From: an uncultured Trueperaceae bacterium
GTDB taxonomy: Bacteria > Deinococcota > Deinococci > Deinococcales > Trueperaceae
DNA length: 5,313 bases
Direction of reading: 5' to 3'
Assembly: GCA_937907415.1 (NCBI GenBank)
Contig: CALCHY010000070.1
Span: forward strand, 1-5,313
In this document: one piece after another, positions 1-5,313 of the stretch
How positions within the stretch are numbered: position 1 is the stretch's first letter
Layout of the letters: every line of letters starts with the position of its first letter
Translations under genes and position numbers: made by a program
Notes under the pieces: model-generated
What the model saw: the letters and a program-made list of their open reading frames with translations, nothing else
Databases searched by the model: none
Told to the model about the DNA's origin: nothing

Positions 1-1080
1 CCCGACGGTACGCGCGTCATCGACTACGCCGACTCCAACCTGCACCTGCTCGGCTACTCCGTCGCTTTTCGCGGGCGCCTCTCGCGCTCAGAGCTTGACG
101 CCCACCTCTACTCGCTACCAGGTCGGCCCAACGCGGTGCCGTACGCCACTAGCTACTACGCCCCGCGCTGGGGCTTCTGCCTCAGCCAGCACCAGCGCGA
201 CGCGTTGCCTGAGGGCGAGTACGAGGTAGTCGTCGACACGGAGACGTTCCCCGGCGCCCTGACCCTCTCTGACTGCCTGCTGCCCGGCACGTCGGGGCGG
301 GAGGTGCTGCTCTCCAGTTACACGTGCCACCCGTCGCTTGCCAACAACGAGCTCTCCGGCCCCCTGGTGGCCGCGGGGCTGTACGCGCGCCTCGCCAAGT
401 GGCCGACACGCCGTCTCGGGTTCAGGTTCGTGTTCGCGGCGGAAACGATCGGCGCGATCGTCTACCTGAGCATGCGCGGTCAGCACCTGCTCGAGAGGCT
501 AGACGCCGGGTACGTGCTCACGTGCCTTGGTGACAGGGCCGCCCTAACGTACAAGCGCTCGCGCCGCGGAGACAGCCTCGCAGACCGCGCGGCCGTGGCC
601 GCACTTCCGGCTTTCGGGGAGGTGCGCTGGCACGACTTCTCGCCGCTGGGCTCAGACGAGCGGCAGTACTGCTCGCCCGGTTTCGACCTGCCCGTCGGGA
701 GCGTCATGCGCAGCATGTACGGCACCTACCCCGAGTACCACACTTCGGATGACGACAAGGCGTTCATCTCGTTCGCCGCCTTGCAGGGTTCGATCGACGC
801 ATGCGAGGCGCTGTGCCTCACCCTCGAGCAAGGCGGTGCGCGCTACCGCAGCCTGGCGCCGTTCGGGGAGCCGCAGCTCGGCGGCCGCGGCCTCTACCCC
901 GACCTTACGGTCGGGGCGAGCAACGTCGGCGCAGCTGACGCCATCTTCTGGGTGCTCAACTTCGCGGACGGCGACCATGACCTCCTAGCCGTCCACGAGC
1001 GCAGCGGCCTGCCACTCGCCGATCTGCACAGCGCGGCCCAACGCTGCCTGGCGGCCGGGCTGCTCGAACTCGTCGACTGA
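1..1080 (+). CDS. DUF4910 (COG4310) M28 aminopeptidase-like protein with C-terminal winged helix, 5'-partial
   Basis: The frame is open from base 1 to the TGA at 1078-1080 and gives 359 residues. Family members are about 430 residues long, so roughly 70 N-terminal residues lie outside the window. The GTG at 136 is internal, because recognisable family sequence (DYADSNLHLLGYSV, residues 9-22) precedes it. Numbering from base 1, residues about 18-95 match a DUF2172-type insert. The zinc-peptidase-like core carries CHPSLANNELSG (His110), ETIGAI (Glu148, catalytic-base position), GSDERQYCSPG (Asp219/Glu220) and YHTSDDD (His247). Residues about 312-359 fit the family's winged helix, introduced by GGRGLYPDL. 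The fold belongs to the M28 peptidase group, but the substrate is not known to me; relatives are often annotated near polysaccharide biosynthesis genes. Asn116 sits where M28 enzymes have the bridging Asp. There is no signal peptide in the visible part. The gene converges on the phosphoesterase gene with a four-base gap. Family assignment is firm; activity is inferred. Confidence 0.88.
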   Translation, partial: PDGTRVIDYADSNLHLLGYSVAFRGRLSRSELDAHLYSLPGRPNAVPYATSYYAPRWGFCLSQHQRDALPEGEYEVVVDTETFPGALTLSDCLLPGTSGREVLLSSYTCHPSLANNELSGPLVAAGLYARLAKWPTRRLGFRFVFAAETIGAIVYLSMRGQHLLERLDAGYVLTCLGDRAALTYKRSRRGDSLADRAAVAALPAFGEVRWHDFSPLGSDERQYCSPGFDLPVGSVMRSMYGTYPEYHTSDDDKAFISFAALQGSIDACEALCLTLEQGGARYRSLAPFGEPQLGGRGLYPDLTVGASNVGAADAIFWVLNFADGDHDLLAVHERSGLPLADLHSAAQRCLAAGLLELVD

Positions 1081-1084
1081 TCGT

Positions 1085-1939
1085 TCAGGCCGGTTCCAGG
1101 TCGAGGAGAACGACCTGCGGTGCGCAATCCAAGCGGAACGGCACGAGCGTCACGCCGAGGCCGCGCGACACGAACGCGGGCATCGGCGCCTCGACCCAAC
1201 CCTCCGCGTAACGGGCGCCGTACGCCGACGATGTGACGAGCGGGCCGACGAACGGCAGGCGCACCTGACCGCCGTGCGTGTGGCCGCTCAGCACGAGGTC
1301 GACGGGCCTGCCTGCGGCCGTGTCCGGCCCGAGCGTTGGGATGATGTCCGGGTTGTGGCTCACGAGGACGCGCGCGCCAGCGCCAGCGGCCACGTCCCTG
1401 AAAGCGCGCGCCAGGTTCGGGCGGCCGCGCCTGAAGTCGTCAACGCCGCCAACCACCAGGTCGTCGCGCACCCGCACGCCTCGGTTGACGAGGAAGGTGG
1501 CGCCAGCGGCCTGCACGGCGGCAACGAGCGGCGCCAAGTCTGGGTAGCGCGTGCGGTCGTGGTTGCCCGCCACCACCAGCACGCCAAGTTCGCTCTGCAG
1601 GCGCCCGACTTGGGTCACCAGCTCACTCAAGTCGCCGCCGTAGAAGCGGTCGACGAGGTCGCCGCCGATCACGACCAGGTCGGGGTCAAGGGCGTTGCTA
1701 GCGCTGACCCACGCGCGCAACTGGCGTTCGTGGAGGTACGGGCCAAGGTGGAAGTCCGTAAGGAAGGAGATGGTGAGGGGTTGCACCAGGCCGCGCACGG
1801 CCCTGAACTCCCTGCTTACCTCGAAGGCGTAGGCCTCCCGCACGGATTCTGCCGCGAGCAGCCCTCCGGCCACCGCCGCCCACCCTATGCCTTTCAAGAA
1901 CGACCTACGCGAGAAGCGGGCGGGGCTGCTACTTGGCAC
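1085..1939 (-). CDS. Tat-exported metallophosphoesterase, YkuE/YaeI type
   Basis: This encodes a 284-residue calcineurin-like phosphoesterase. The N-terminus is a twin-arginine signal: SRRSFLKG (residues 10-17), a hydrophobic Ala/Gly/Leu stretch (18-30) and a likely cleavage site near AYA (36-38). The protein is therefore probably folded, metal-loaded and then exported. All metallophosphoesterase motifs are present: DFH (62-64), GGDLVD (92-97), GNHD (125-128), SHNPD (194-198) and GHTHGG (219-224), which together bind a dinuclear metal centre. The length fits YkuE-like enzymes; the substrate is unknown, with envelope phosphodiesters or pyrophosphates plausible. The start is GTG. It is the only start codon between the in-frame TAG of the upstream gene (1951-1949) and the twin arginines, so the start is well constrained. 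The Shine-Dalgarno is weak (GAG, seven bases upstream). Its start lies nine bases after the CE4-like gene, which suggests co-transcription and perhaps translational coupling. Confidence 0.93.
   Translation of the reverse strand: MPSSSPARFSRRSFLKGIGWAAVAGGLLAAESVREAYAFEVSREFRAVRGLVQPLTISFLTDFHLGPYLHERQLRAWVSASNALDPDLVVIGGDLVDRFYGGDLSELVTQVGRLQSELGVLVVAGNHDRTRYPDLAPLVAAVQAAGATFLVNRGVRVRDDLVVGGVDDFRRGRPNLARAFRDVAAGAGARVLVSHNPDIIPTLGPDTAAGRPVDLVLSGHTHGGQVRLPFVGPLVTSSAYGARYAEGWVEAPMPAFVSRGLGVTLVPFRLDCAPQVVLLDLEPA
1097..1117. repeat. Inverted repeat just after the DUF4910 stop, possible 3'-end hairpin
   Basis: CAGGTCG (1097-1103) and CGACCTG (1111-1117) form a perfect 7-bp stem around a 7-base purine loop, AGGAGAA. 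It begins 17 bases after the DUF4910 stop, where a transcript 3'-end hairpin would be expected. It also lies inside the last codons of the convergent phosphoesterase gene, so the pairing could be a by-product of coding sequence. No run of T follows, so a classical intrinsic terminator is not supported. Confidence 0.3.
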
Positions 1940-1948
1940 TGGGCCACT

Positions 1949-3268
1949 CTAGCCGTCTATGCACATGGTTACCGCTTGTCCGTACGCGTCGGTTGCGCCG
2001 AACCCGAACGCCGCCACCGCCTCCGGCCTGAACGTCTGCTCGTCGAAGACGTAACTCCAGGCGTGGAACGGTTCTTGCACGTCGAGGTTGTCGAACGAGT
2101 AACGGTTGTCGTGAAGCTTGACCGCGAAGAACGGTTGAGGTCCGAACAGCGCGTGGCTGGCGCGCACCGCAACGCGCATGGCGGACGCGTTGCGCTCTAC
2201 GTCGACCTGCAGGGTCAAAGGTCCGGGCGACGTGAGGCCGAGGACGGAGCGCGCCGCCTCGAGCGCCCCGGAATGCCGCCAGGCGACGCCAGGGTAATCG
2301 CTTGCCACACGACGAATCAGCTCGTGGACGTGGCTCACGTCAGGGCGCATGTCGCGGAAGTCGTGGTTAGTGAACGCCAGGGCGGTCGTGTGCCCAGCGG
2401 CAGCCCTCGCGAAGGCGCGCCGCACTTCGACCTCGTCGAGCAACCGCAGCCGCGTACCCACGTTGAGGCAGCGGAAGATGGTGCGGCGGCAGGCGCCAGG
2501 CCGTTGGTAGTCGTCGTGCGCCGGGTGGTAAGGCGACCAGTCGTCAGGCGCGCGCCGCCAGTCACCCCAGCGCCCACCCGCCAGGTCTGCCTGCTCCTCC
2601 TCGAGGCCCGCGGTGGGGACAGCCTGGTTGGCGTAATCGAACGGCACGTACTGCTCGAGCAACCAGTGGCTGTCAGCGCGTTCGACGTGGAAGCCGGGCC
2701 TGAAGACACTAGGGAAGTAGCCCCGGTCGATGACGCGCCTTGCGAGCGTCTCGAAGATGTGTGGCGAGCGCAGGTAGGAAGTGGCGTTGCGGTGGGCTTC
2801 GCGGGAGGGCGGCATGGGGTGAGCGTGCCAGTGGATCTCGTCTGGCGCGTCGCTGCCTGCTAGGCGCGCTCTATAGTGGTCGAAGACGTTGTGGTAACCC
2901 ATGTCGCGCCTGCGTGGGTTGCTCGTGTAGCCAACGTGGTCGACGCAGAACCAGTTGTACGTCCACGGCCCGCCTGCCGGGTCGGCGTAACGCTGGCGGT
3001 AAGCGGGGCTGAGGAGTTCGTCAAGCATGGCGTCCACCTTGCCCCAGTCGTCGTTGTAGGCCAGGAGTCGCGGGGCAAGCGCGATGCTGACGGCGGCTTC
3101 TCGCCCGCCGAGGTCGATGCGTCCCGCCTGCAGCGCGGCGAGGTTGGCGCGCGTGGGCTCGAAACGCTGGCCCGTCATGGCCTCCACCCGTTCGAAGGTG
3201 GCGGCTAGGGACTCGTAGAGCGGCCCCTCAGTATCTACGCAGTGGACGACGTGCAGGAGTTCGGCCAT
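1949..3268 (-). CDS. Divergent CE4/NodB-like (polysaccharide deacetylase-type, possibly WbmS-like) protein
   Basis: This encodes a soluble protein of 439 residues with no signal peptide or membrane segment. Numbered from the ATG at 3268, the order of polar motifs resembles the CE4 (NodB) barrel. HVVHCVDTEGPLYE (6-19) gives the first Asp (Asp12), HWHAHP (146-151) gives a metal-type H-x-x-x-H (His146/His150), VFRPGFH (188-194) resembles the R-x-P motif, and FTNHDFRDM (299-307) resembles the late His motif. Residues about 348-439 look like an added beta-rich domain. CE4 enzymes remove N- or O-acetyl groups from glycans; divergent members such as WbmS occur in O-antigen loci. The fit is by motif order only, so deacetylase activity is an inference. 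An ATG at 3277 would add MKV. I prefer 3268 because GAGG lies nine bases before it but directly abuts the upstream ATG. It precedes the phosphoesterase by nine bases and is in the same reading frame, separated by TAG. Confidence 0.6.
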   Translation of the reverse strand: MAELLHVVHCVDTEGPLYESLAATFERVEAMTGQRFEPTRANLAALQAGRIDLGGREAAVSIALAPRLLAYNDDWGKVDAMLDELLSPAYRQRYADPAGGPWTYNWFCVDHVGYTSNPRRRDMGYHNVFDHYRARLAGSDAPDEIHWHAHPMPPSREAHRNATSYLRSPHIFETLARRVIDRGYFPSVFRPGFHVERADSHWLLEQYVPFDYANQAVPTAGLEEEQADLAGGRWGDWRRAPDDWSPYHPAHDDYQRPGACRRTIFRCLNVGTRLRLLDEVEVRRAFARAAAGHTTALAFTNHDFRDMRPDVSHVHELIRRVASDYPGVAWRHSGALEAARSVLGLTSPGPLTLQVDVERNASAMRVAVRASHALFGPQPFFAVKLHDNRYSFDNLDVQEPFHAWSYVFDEQTFRPEAVAAFGFGATDAYGQAVTMCIDG

Positions 3269-3277
3269 GACTTTCAT

Positions 3278-3290
3278 CCTCGCAGTGAGG
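3278..3290 (-). promoter_or_regulatory. Ribosome binding site of the CE4-like gene, within a small inverted repeat
   Basis: On the minus strand GCGAGG (3283-3278) lies nine bases before the ATG at 3268, which favours that start over the ATG at 3277, where the spacing would be zero. The same GAGG can pair with CCTC (3290-3287) across a 5-base loop, giving a 4-bp GC-rich stem that would cover the ribosome binding site. The stem is short and may be chance; the start-site argument is the firmer part. Confidence 0.45.
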
Positions 3291-3323
3291 GGCGGGTTCG
3301 CGGCCAGTAGCCGTCACGCACCC

Positions 3324-4433
3324 TCAGCGTGGCATGCGCCTGCTTCTCGCGCCGAAGCCTGACGCCCACATCGCAAGGTAGGTTATCGTCCACGCCGCGG
3401 CTGCCAGCCACGCGAACAACCCTGCTAGCCACGCCACGAGCCCAACGCCAAGGTGCTCGGCTAGGTGGTGGCTGGCGACAGAGTACATTCCGAGCGGGAA
3501 GACGAGACCCCAGTACTCGGTCTCGTAACGGAGCGGGTAGCGCGCCACGAGGTGTCGCCACGAGCCGAACACGAGCAACAGTGGCACCCACCAACTGCCG
3601 AACGCCCAGAAGAGCAGCGTGAAACCTAATAGGAACGGGGTGAGGGCGCTCAGGTAGGCGGCGTCACCCTGGTGAGCGAGGAGCGTCGCGCCCGTCAGCG
3701 TGGTTATGGCGAGCGCGCCCATGTTGATCCAGTAGGGCGGCGCCAACTGCGCGGCGTCGAGGGGCAAGAACGTGAAGCGGTAGAAGATCAGGCCGATGAC
3801 GAGGAGGTAGAGCACGGCGCCGACGAGGAACAGGCAGAGCGCGACGAACACGAACTCGTCGCCGCCCCACGGGCGAGCGTTAGCTAGCTGGGCGGCCAAC
3901 AGGGCCACAGCTTGCGTAGCGACGACGGCGAGCAACCACGCTCCGCTGATGGCGCGATCGAGGCGCGGCTTGCGCCGCGCGAGCGTCACGGCCGCGAAGA
4001 ACCCGTAGGTGACGAGAAGCCAGAGCGCCGCCGTCACCCACCAGAGCACCCGCGCGACGCCGTAGTCGCCGAGGAGCAGCAGGGCCTGCCCGCCGAGCAC
4101 GGCGGTGCCCGCCACCCACGTGAAATACCCAGGTCCAACGTGATGGTCGGCGAAGTCCAGCAGCGCACGGCGCGGGTAAAGCATCAGGCGCAGCGCGAGC
4201 AGCAAGCAGATGACCCCGTAAGTGACGAGGTTGAGCCAGGTCAGCGTGAGGGCAACGCCGCGCTTTCCGACTAGGTCGCAAGCGATGGCGACGATGCCCG
4301 TTGCCATCACGAGCGCGAACGCTTGTGGCGGCAAGCCTGCGACGACCCCGCGCCAACCGCTGGGCCCGGCGCCCGAGTTGCCACCGTGGTTGCCGCTAGA
4401 GCCTGGCGTGACCAGTTGGGCCTGCCGCCTCAC
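3324..4433 (-). CDS. TDT/SLAC1-family transporter (TehA-like, tellurite-resistance/dicarboxylate transporter family)
   Basis: This encodes an inner-membrane protein of 369 residues from the GTG at 4433. About ten hydrophobic helices are visible, near residues 36-54, 62-85, 103-121, 126-152, 163-184, 192-218, 233-253, 262-287, 306-323 and 330-358, as expected for the TDT/SLAC1 fold. Family-like signatures are FALVMATGIV in helix 1, PPYWINMGALAI in helix 7 and YWGLVFPLGMYSVA in helix 9. Members are anion channels or exporters (bacterial TehA, fungal sulfite exporter Ssu1, malate permease Mae1, plant SLAC1); the substrate cannot be read from the sequence. The start is uncertain. A TTG at 4448 would add five residues but has no ribosome binding site, whereas the GTG at 4433 has AGG five bases upstream. 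A nine-codon ATG ORF (4459-4430) ends with TGA overlapping this GTG. The Gly/Ser-rich N-terminus is probably disordered. It may head the minus-strand operon, being 55 bases upstream of the CE4-like gene. Confidence 0.88.
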   Translation of the reverse strand: MRRQAQLVTPGSSGNHGGNSGAGPSGWRGVVAGLPPQAFALVMATGIVAIACDLVGKRGVALTLTWLNLVTYGVICLLLALRLMLYPRRALLDFADHHVGPGYFTWVAGTAVLGGQALLLLGDYGVARVLWWVTAALWLLVTYGFFAAVTLARRKPRLDRAISGAWLLAVVATQAVALLAAQLANARPWGGDEFVFVALCLFLVGAVLYLLVIGLIFYRFTFLPLDAAQLAPPYWINMGALAITTLTGATLLAHQGDAAYLSALTPFLLGFTLLFWAFGSWWVPLLLVFGSWRHLVARYPLRYETEYWGLVFPLGMYSVASHHLAEHLGVGLVAWLAGLFAWLAAAAWTITYLAMWASGFGARSRRMPR

Positions 4434-4471
4434 TCGCGCCTGCGCCAAAGTGTGGCCATGGCAGAAGTGTA
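4430..4471 (-). promoter_or_regulatory. Candidate leaderless promoter and nine-codon leader ORF before the transporter
   Basis: On the minus strand a -10-like TACACT (4471-4466) is followed after six bases by ATG (4459-4457), a spacing typical of leaderless transcripts in Deinococcota. That ATG opens a short frame, MATLWRRRE, which ends at TGA (4432-4430). The TGA overlaps the GTG start of the transporter as GTGA, an arrangement known from translational coupling. There is no Shine-Dalgarno before the ATG and no good -35 box. It could instead be chance, or the true gene start separated by a one-base indel. Confidence 0.3.
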
Positions 4472-4502
4472 GCGCCGCGGGCGCGCTAATGTACTTGAGA
4501 CC

Positions 4503-4528
4503 GCCGCCTCGCGCGTGCGCTAGGCGGC
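4503..4528. repeat. Strong inverted repeat in the divergent promoter region
   Basis: GCCGCCT (4503-4509) and AGGCGGC (4522-4528) are a perfect 7-bp inverted repeat. The 12-base centre contains a nested GCGC-GT-GCGC palindrome (4511-4520), so an almost continuous hairpin or a dyad operator is possible. It lies between the divergent transporter and VOC genes. No T run follows on either strand, so it does not look like a terminator. A repressor site or a 5'-UTR hairpin for the VOC gene are the reasonable readings. Confidence 0.4.
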
Positions 4529-4532
4529 CAAC

Positions 4533-4551
4533 GCTTGAGTGTGCCGCAAGC
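4533..4551 (+). repeat. Small inverted repeat directly upstream of the VOC gene's ribosome binding site
   Basis: GCTTG (4533-4537) and CAAGC (4547-4551) pair over a 9-base loop and end one base before the Shine-Dalgarno. The motif CTTGAG occurs here (4534-4539) and again 40 bases upstream (4494-4499), flanking the larger dyad. It is either a weak hairpin in the leader RNA or part of an operator array; the stem is short. Confidence 0.25.
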
Positions 4552-4552
4552 T

Positions 4553-4560
4553 AAGGGGAG
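4553..4560 (+). promoter_or_regulatory. Strong Shine-Dalgarno of the VOC gene
   Basis: AAGGGGAG (4553-4560) lies six bases before the ATG at 4567. It is the best ribosome binding site in the window and fixes the start of the VOC gene. It implies a leadered transcript, unlike the arrangement suggested for the divergent transporter. I could not identify a convincing -35/-10 pair; TAATGT at 4487-4492 is the best -10 candidate but has no matching -35. Confidence 0.75.
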
Positions 4561-4566
4561 ATAGTC

Positions 4567-5313
4567 ATGCCAGAGAAGATCGTTGATCGAATTGGCCAAG
4601 CGGTGTGGGCCGACGTTACTGCGCCTGACGTGCCAGCGACCGCCGGCTTCTACCAGCACGTGTTCGGTTGGGAGTACAACGTGGCCCCCTCGGAGCTCGG
4701 CTACTATCACACTGCCCTCGAGGCGGGGAAGCGCGCGGCGGGCATAGGTTCGCTGTCGAGCCCGGACGCCGCTCCAAGCTGGACCGTCTCCTTCGCGGTC
4801 GCCGACGTGCGTAAGGCTGTCGCCACGGCCAACGACCTCGGCGCCATCATCGTCTTGGAACCAACCGAGATCCCTCAGCAGGCCCTAATCGCGCTAGCGG
4901 AGGCCCCCGGTGGGGCTAGGTTCGGCCTATGGCAGGCGTATCACAACCACGGCTTCGAGGCGCGCGCGGAGCACGGCGGCTTCGCCTGGTGCGAGGCGAG
5001 CGTGGCCGACGTCGAGGCGGCAGTGGCGTTCTACTGCGGGCTGTTCGGCTATGAAGCCGCGCCAGTGACGAGTGGCGGGCAGCGCATCCTCAACCTGGGA
5101 GGTAAAGCGGCATGCGGGATCAGCCCACGCCAGGACTACCAGGCTCGCGACGAGTGGACGCCGTACTTTCAAGTTCACGACACCGACGCAGCCGTGGCTG
5201 CCGTTCAGGCAGGCGGCGGCGCGGTGCTCTTCGGGCCGGCAGCCACTAGGGAGGGGCGCGTAGCCGTGTTCAGCGACGAGAACGGGGCGCACTTCGGGGT
5301 CCTCAACCCCTGA
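4567..5313 (+). CDS. VOC (glyoxalase/bleomycin-resistance fold) protein with two tandem domains, CFP-30-like
   Basis: This is a complete gene of 248 residues running from an ATG behind a strong Shine-Dalgarno to a TGA on the last three bases of the window. Two VOC modules are visible. The first (about residues 10-123) starts VWADVTAPDVPATAGFYQ and has FGWEY after the first helix, closing with GGARFGLWQ. The second (about 137-246) repeats the pattern with FAWCEASVADVEAAVAFY, LFGYE, and closes with ENGAHFGVLNP. Length and order match the CFP-30B/hydroxylase-like VOC proteins common in high-GC bacteria. The usual His/Glu metal ligands of glyoxalase I are not obvious at the expected strand positions, so a metal-independent binding or protective role is as likely as catalysis. 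It is cytoplasmic, with no signal peptide. The substrate is unknown, and there is no functional link to the divergent transporter beyond a shared promoter region. Confidence 0.9.
   Translation: MPEKIVDRIGQAVWADVTAPDVPATAGFYQHVFGWEYNVAPSELGYYHTALEAGKRAAGIGSLSSPDAAPSWTVSFAVADVRKAVATANDLGAIIVLEPTEIPQQALIALAEAPGGARFGLWQAYHNHGFEARAEHGGFAWCEASVADVEAAVAFYCGLFGYEAAPVTSGGQRILNLGGKAACGISPRQDYQARDEWTPYFQVHDTDAAVAAVQAGGGAVLFGPAATREGRVAVFSDENGAHFGVLNP

Noticed and set aside
136..138. GTG at 136 as the start of the DUF4910 gene
   Set aside because: The frame remains open to base 1 and the 45 preceding codons match the family N-terminal region, so the gene continues off the left edge.
115..486. Minus-strand open frame of 123 codons opposite the DUF4910 gene
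   Set aside because: It has shadow-type composition (Arg/Ala/Val-rich, no domain) and lies wholly over conserved DUF4910 coding sequence.
1937..1951. CE4-like and phosphoesterase genes are in the same frame, separated by TAG and three codons, suggesting readthrough fusion or a broken fused gene
   Set aside because: The phosphoesterase begins with a proper N-terminal Tat signal, which would be useless inside a fusion, and the upstream protein appears complete. Two separate genes are the simpler reading.
1274..2863. A 529-codon plus-strand open frame opposite the phosphoesterase and CE4-like genes
   Set aside because: It is codon-aligned antisense to two genes that share one frame, where stops arise only from rare Leu or Ser codons. 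Its product is Val/Arg/Ala/His-rich with no recognisable domain, while both minus-strand proteins show complete motifs.
3912..4274. Plus-strand open frame of 120 codons opposite the transporter
   Set aside because: The charged, low-information translation is the expected antisense of a hydrophobic membrane protein, and no ribosome binding site is visible.
4449..4566. Search for a tRNA, small RNA or riboswitch in the divergent intergenic region
   Set aside because: The gap is too short for most aptamers, shows no cloverleaf, and holds only the inverted repeats and promoter-like boxes listed.
1..5313. Frequent CTAG tetranucleotides, considered as a sign of unusual composition or restriction avoidance
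   Set aside because: I found about 17 by eye, close to what base composition alone would give; this shows absence of CTAG suppression, not enrichment.

Overview
This is a GC-rich bacterial window with tightly packed genes: five protein-coding genes, no RNA gene, no mobile element and no CRISPR array. The taxon cannot be fixed from sequence alone. The high GC content, the mixed ATG/GTG starts and one candidate leaderless-type promoter (a -10-like box six bases from an ATG) would suit Deinococcota, for example a Truepera relative, but other high-GC phyla are not excluded.

Layout. Positions 1-1080 (+) hold the 3' part of a DUF4910/COG4310 gene, an M28-aminopeptidase-like protein with a C-terminal winged helix; its start lies outside the window. 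It converges, with four bases between the stop codons, on a minus-strand run of three genes. In transcription order these are a ten-helix TDT/SLAC1-family transporter (3324-4433), a divergent CE4/NodB-like deacetylase-type protein (1949-3268) and a Tat-exported metallophosphoesterase (1085-1939). A divergent intergenic region of about 130 bases (4434-4566) separates this run from a plus-strand gene for a two-domain VOC (glyoxalase/CFP-30-like) protein, which ends on the last base of the window.

How the genes may work together. As far as I recall, DUF4910 proteins and divergent CE4 proteins of the WbmS type both occur in surface-polysaccharide loci, so the left half may be the edge or a remnant of an envelope-glycan cluster. 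The exported phosphoesterase would act outside the membrane. The transporter and the VOC protein look like general accessory genes. The deacetylase-like and phosphoesterase genes are nine bases apart and probably co-transcribed; the transporter, 55 bases upstream of the deacetylase-like gene, may be the first gene of that operon.

The points most worth a second look are an Asn at the expected bridging metal ligand in the DUF4910 protein, the DUF4910 plus CE4-like pairing, a nine-codon leader ORF whose stop overlaps the transporter's probable GTG start, and two inverted repeats in the divergent promoter region. I see no convincing evidence of an entirely new system here.
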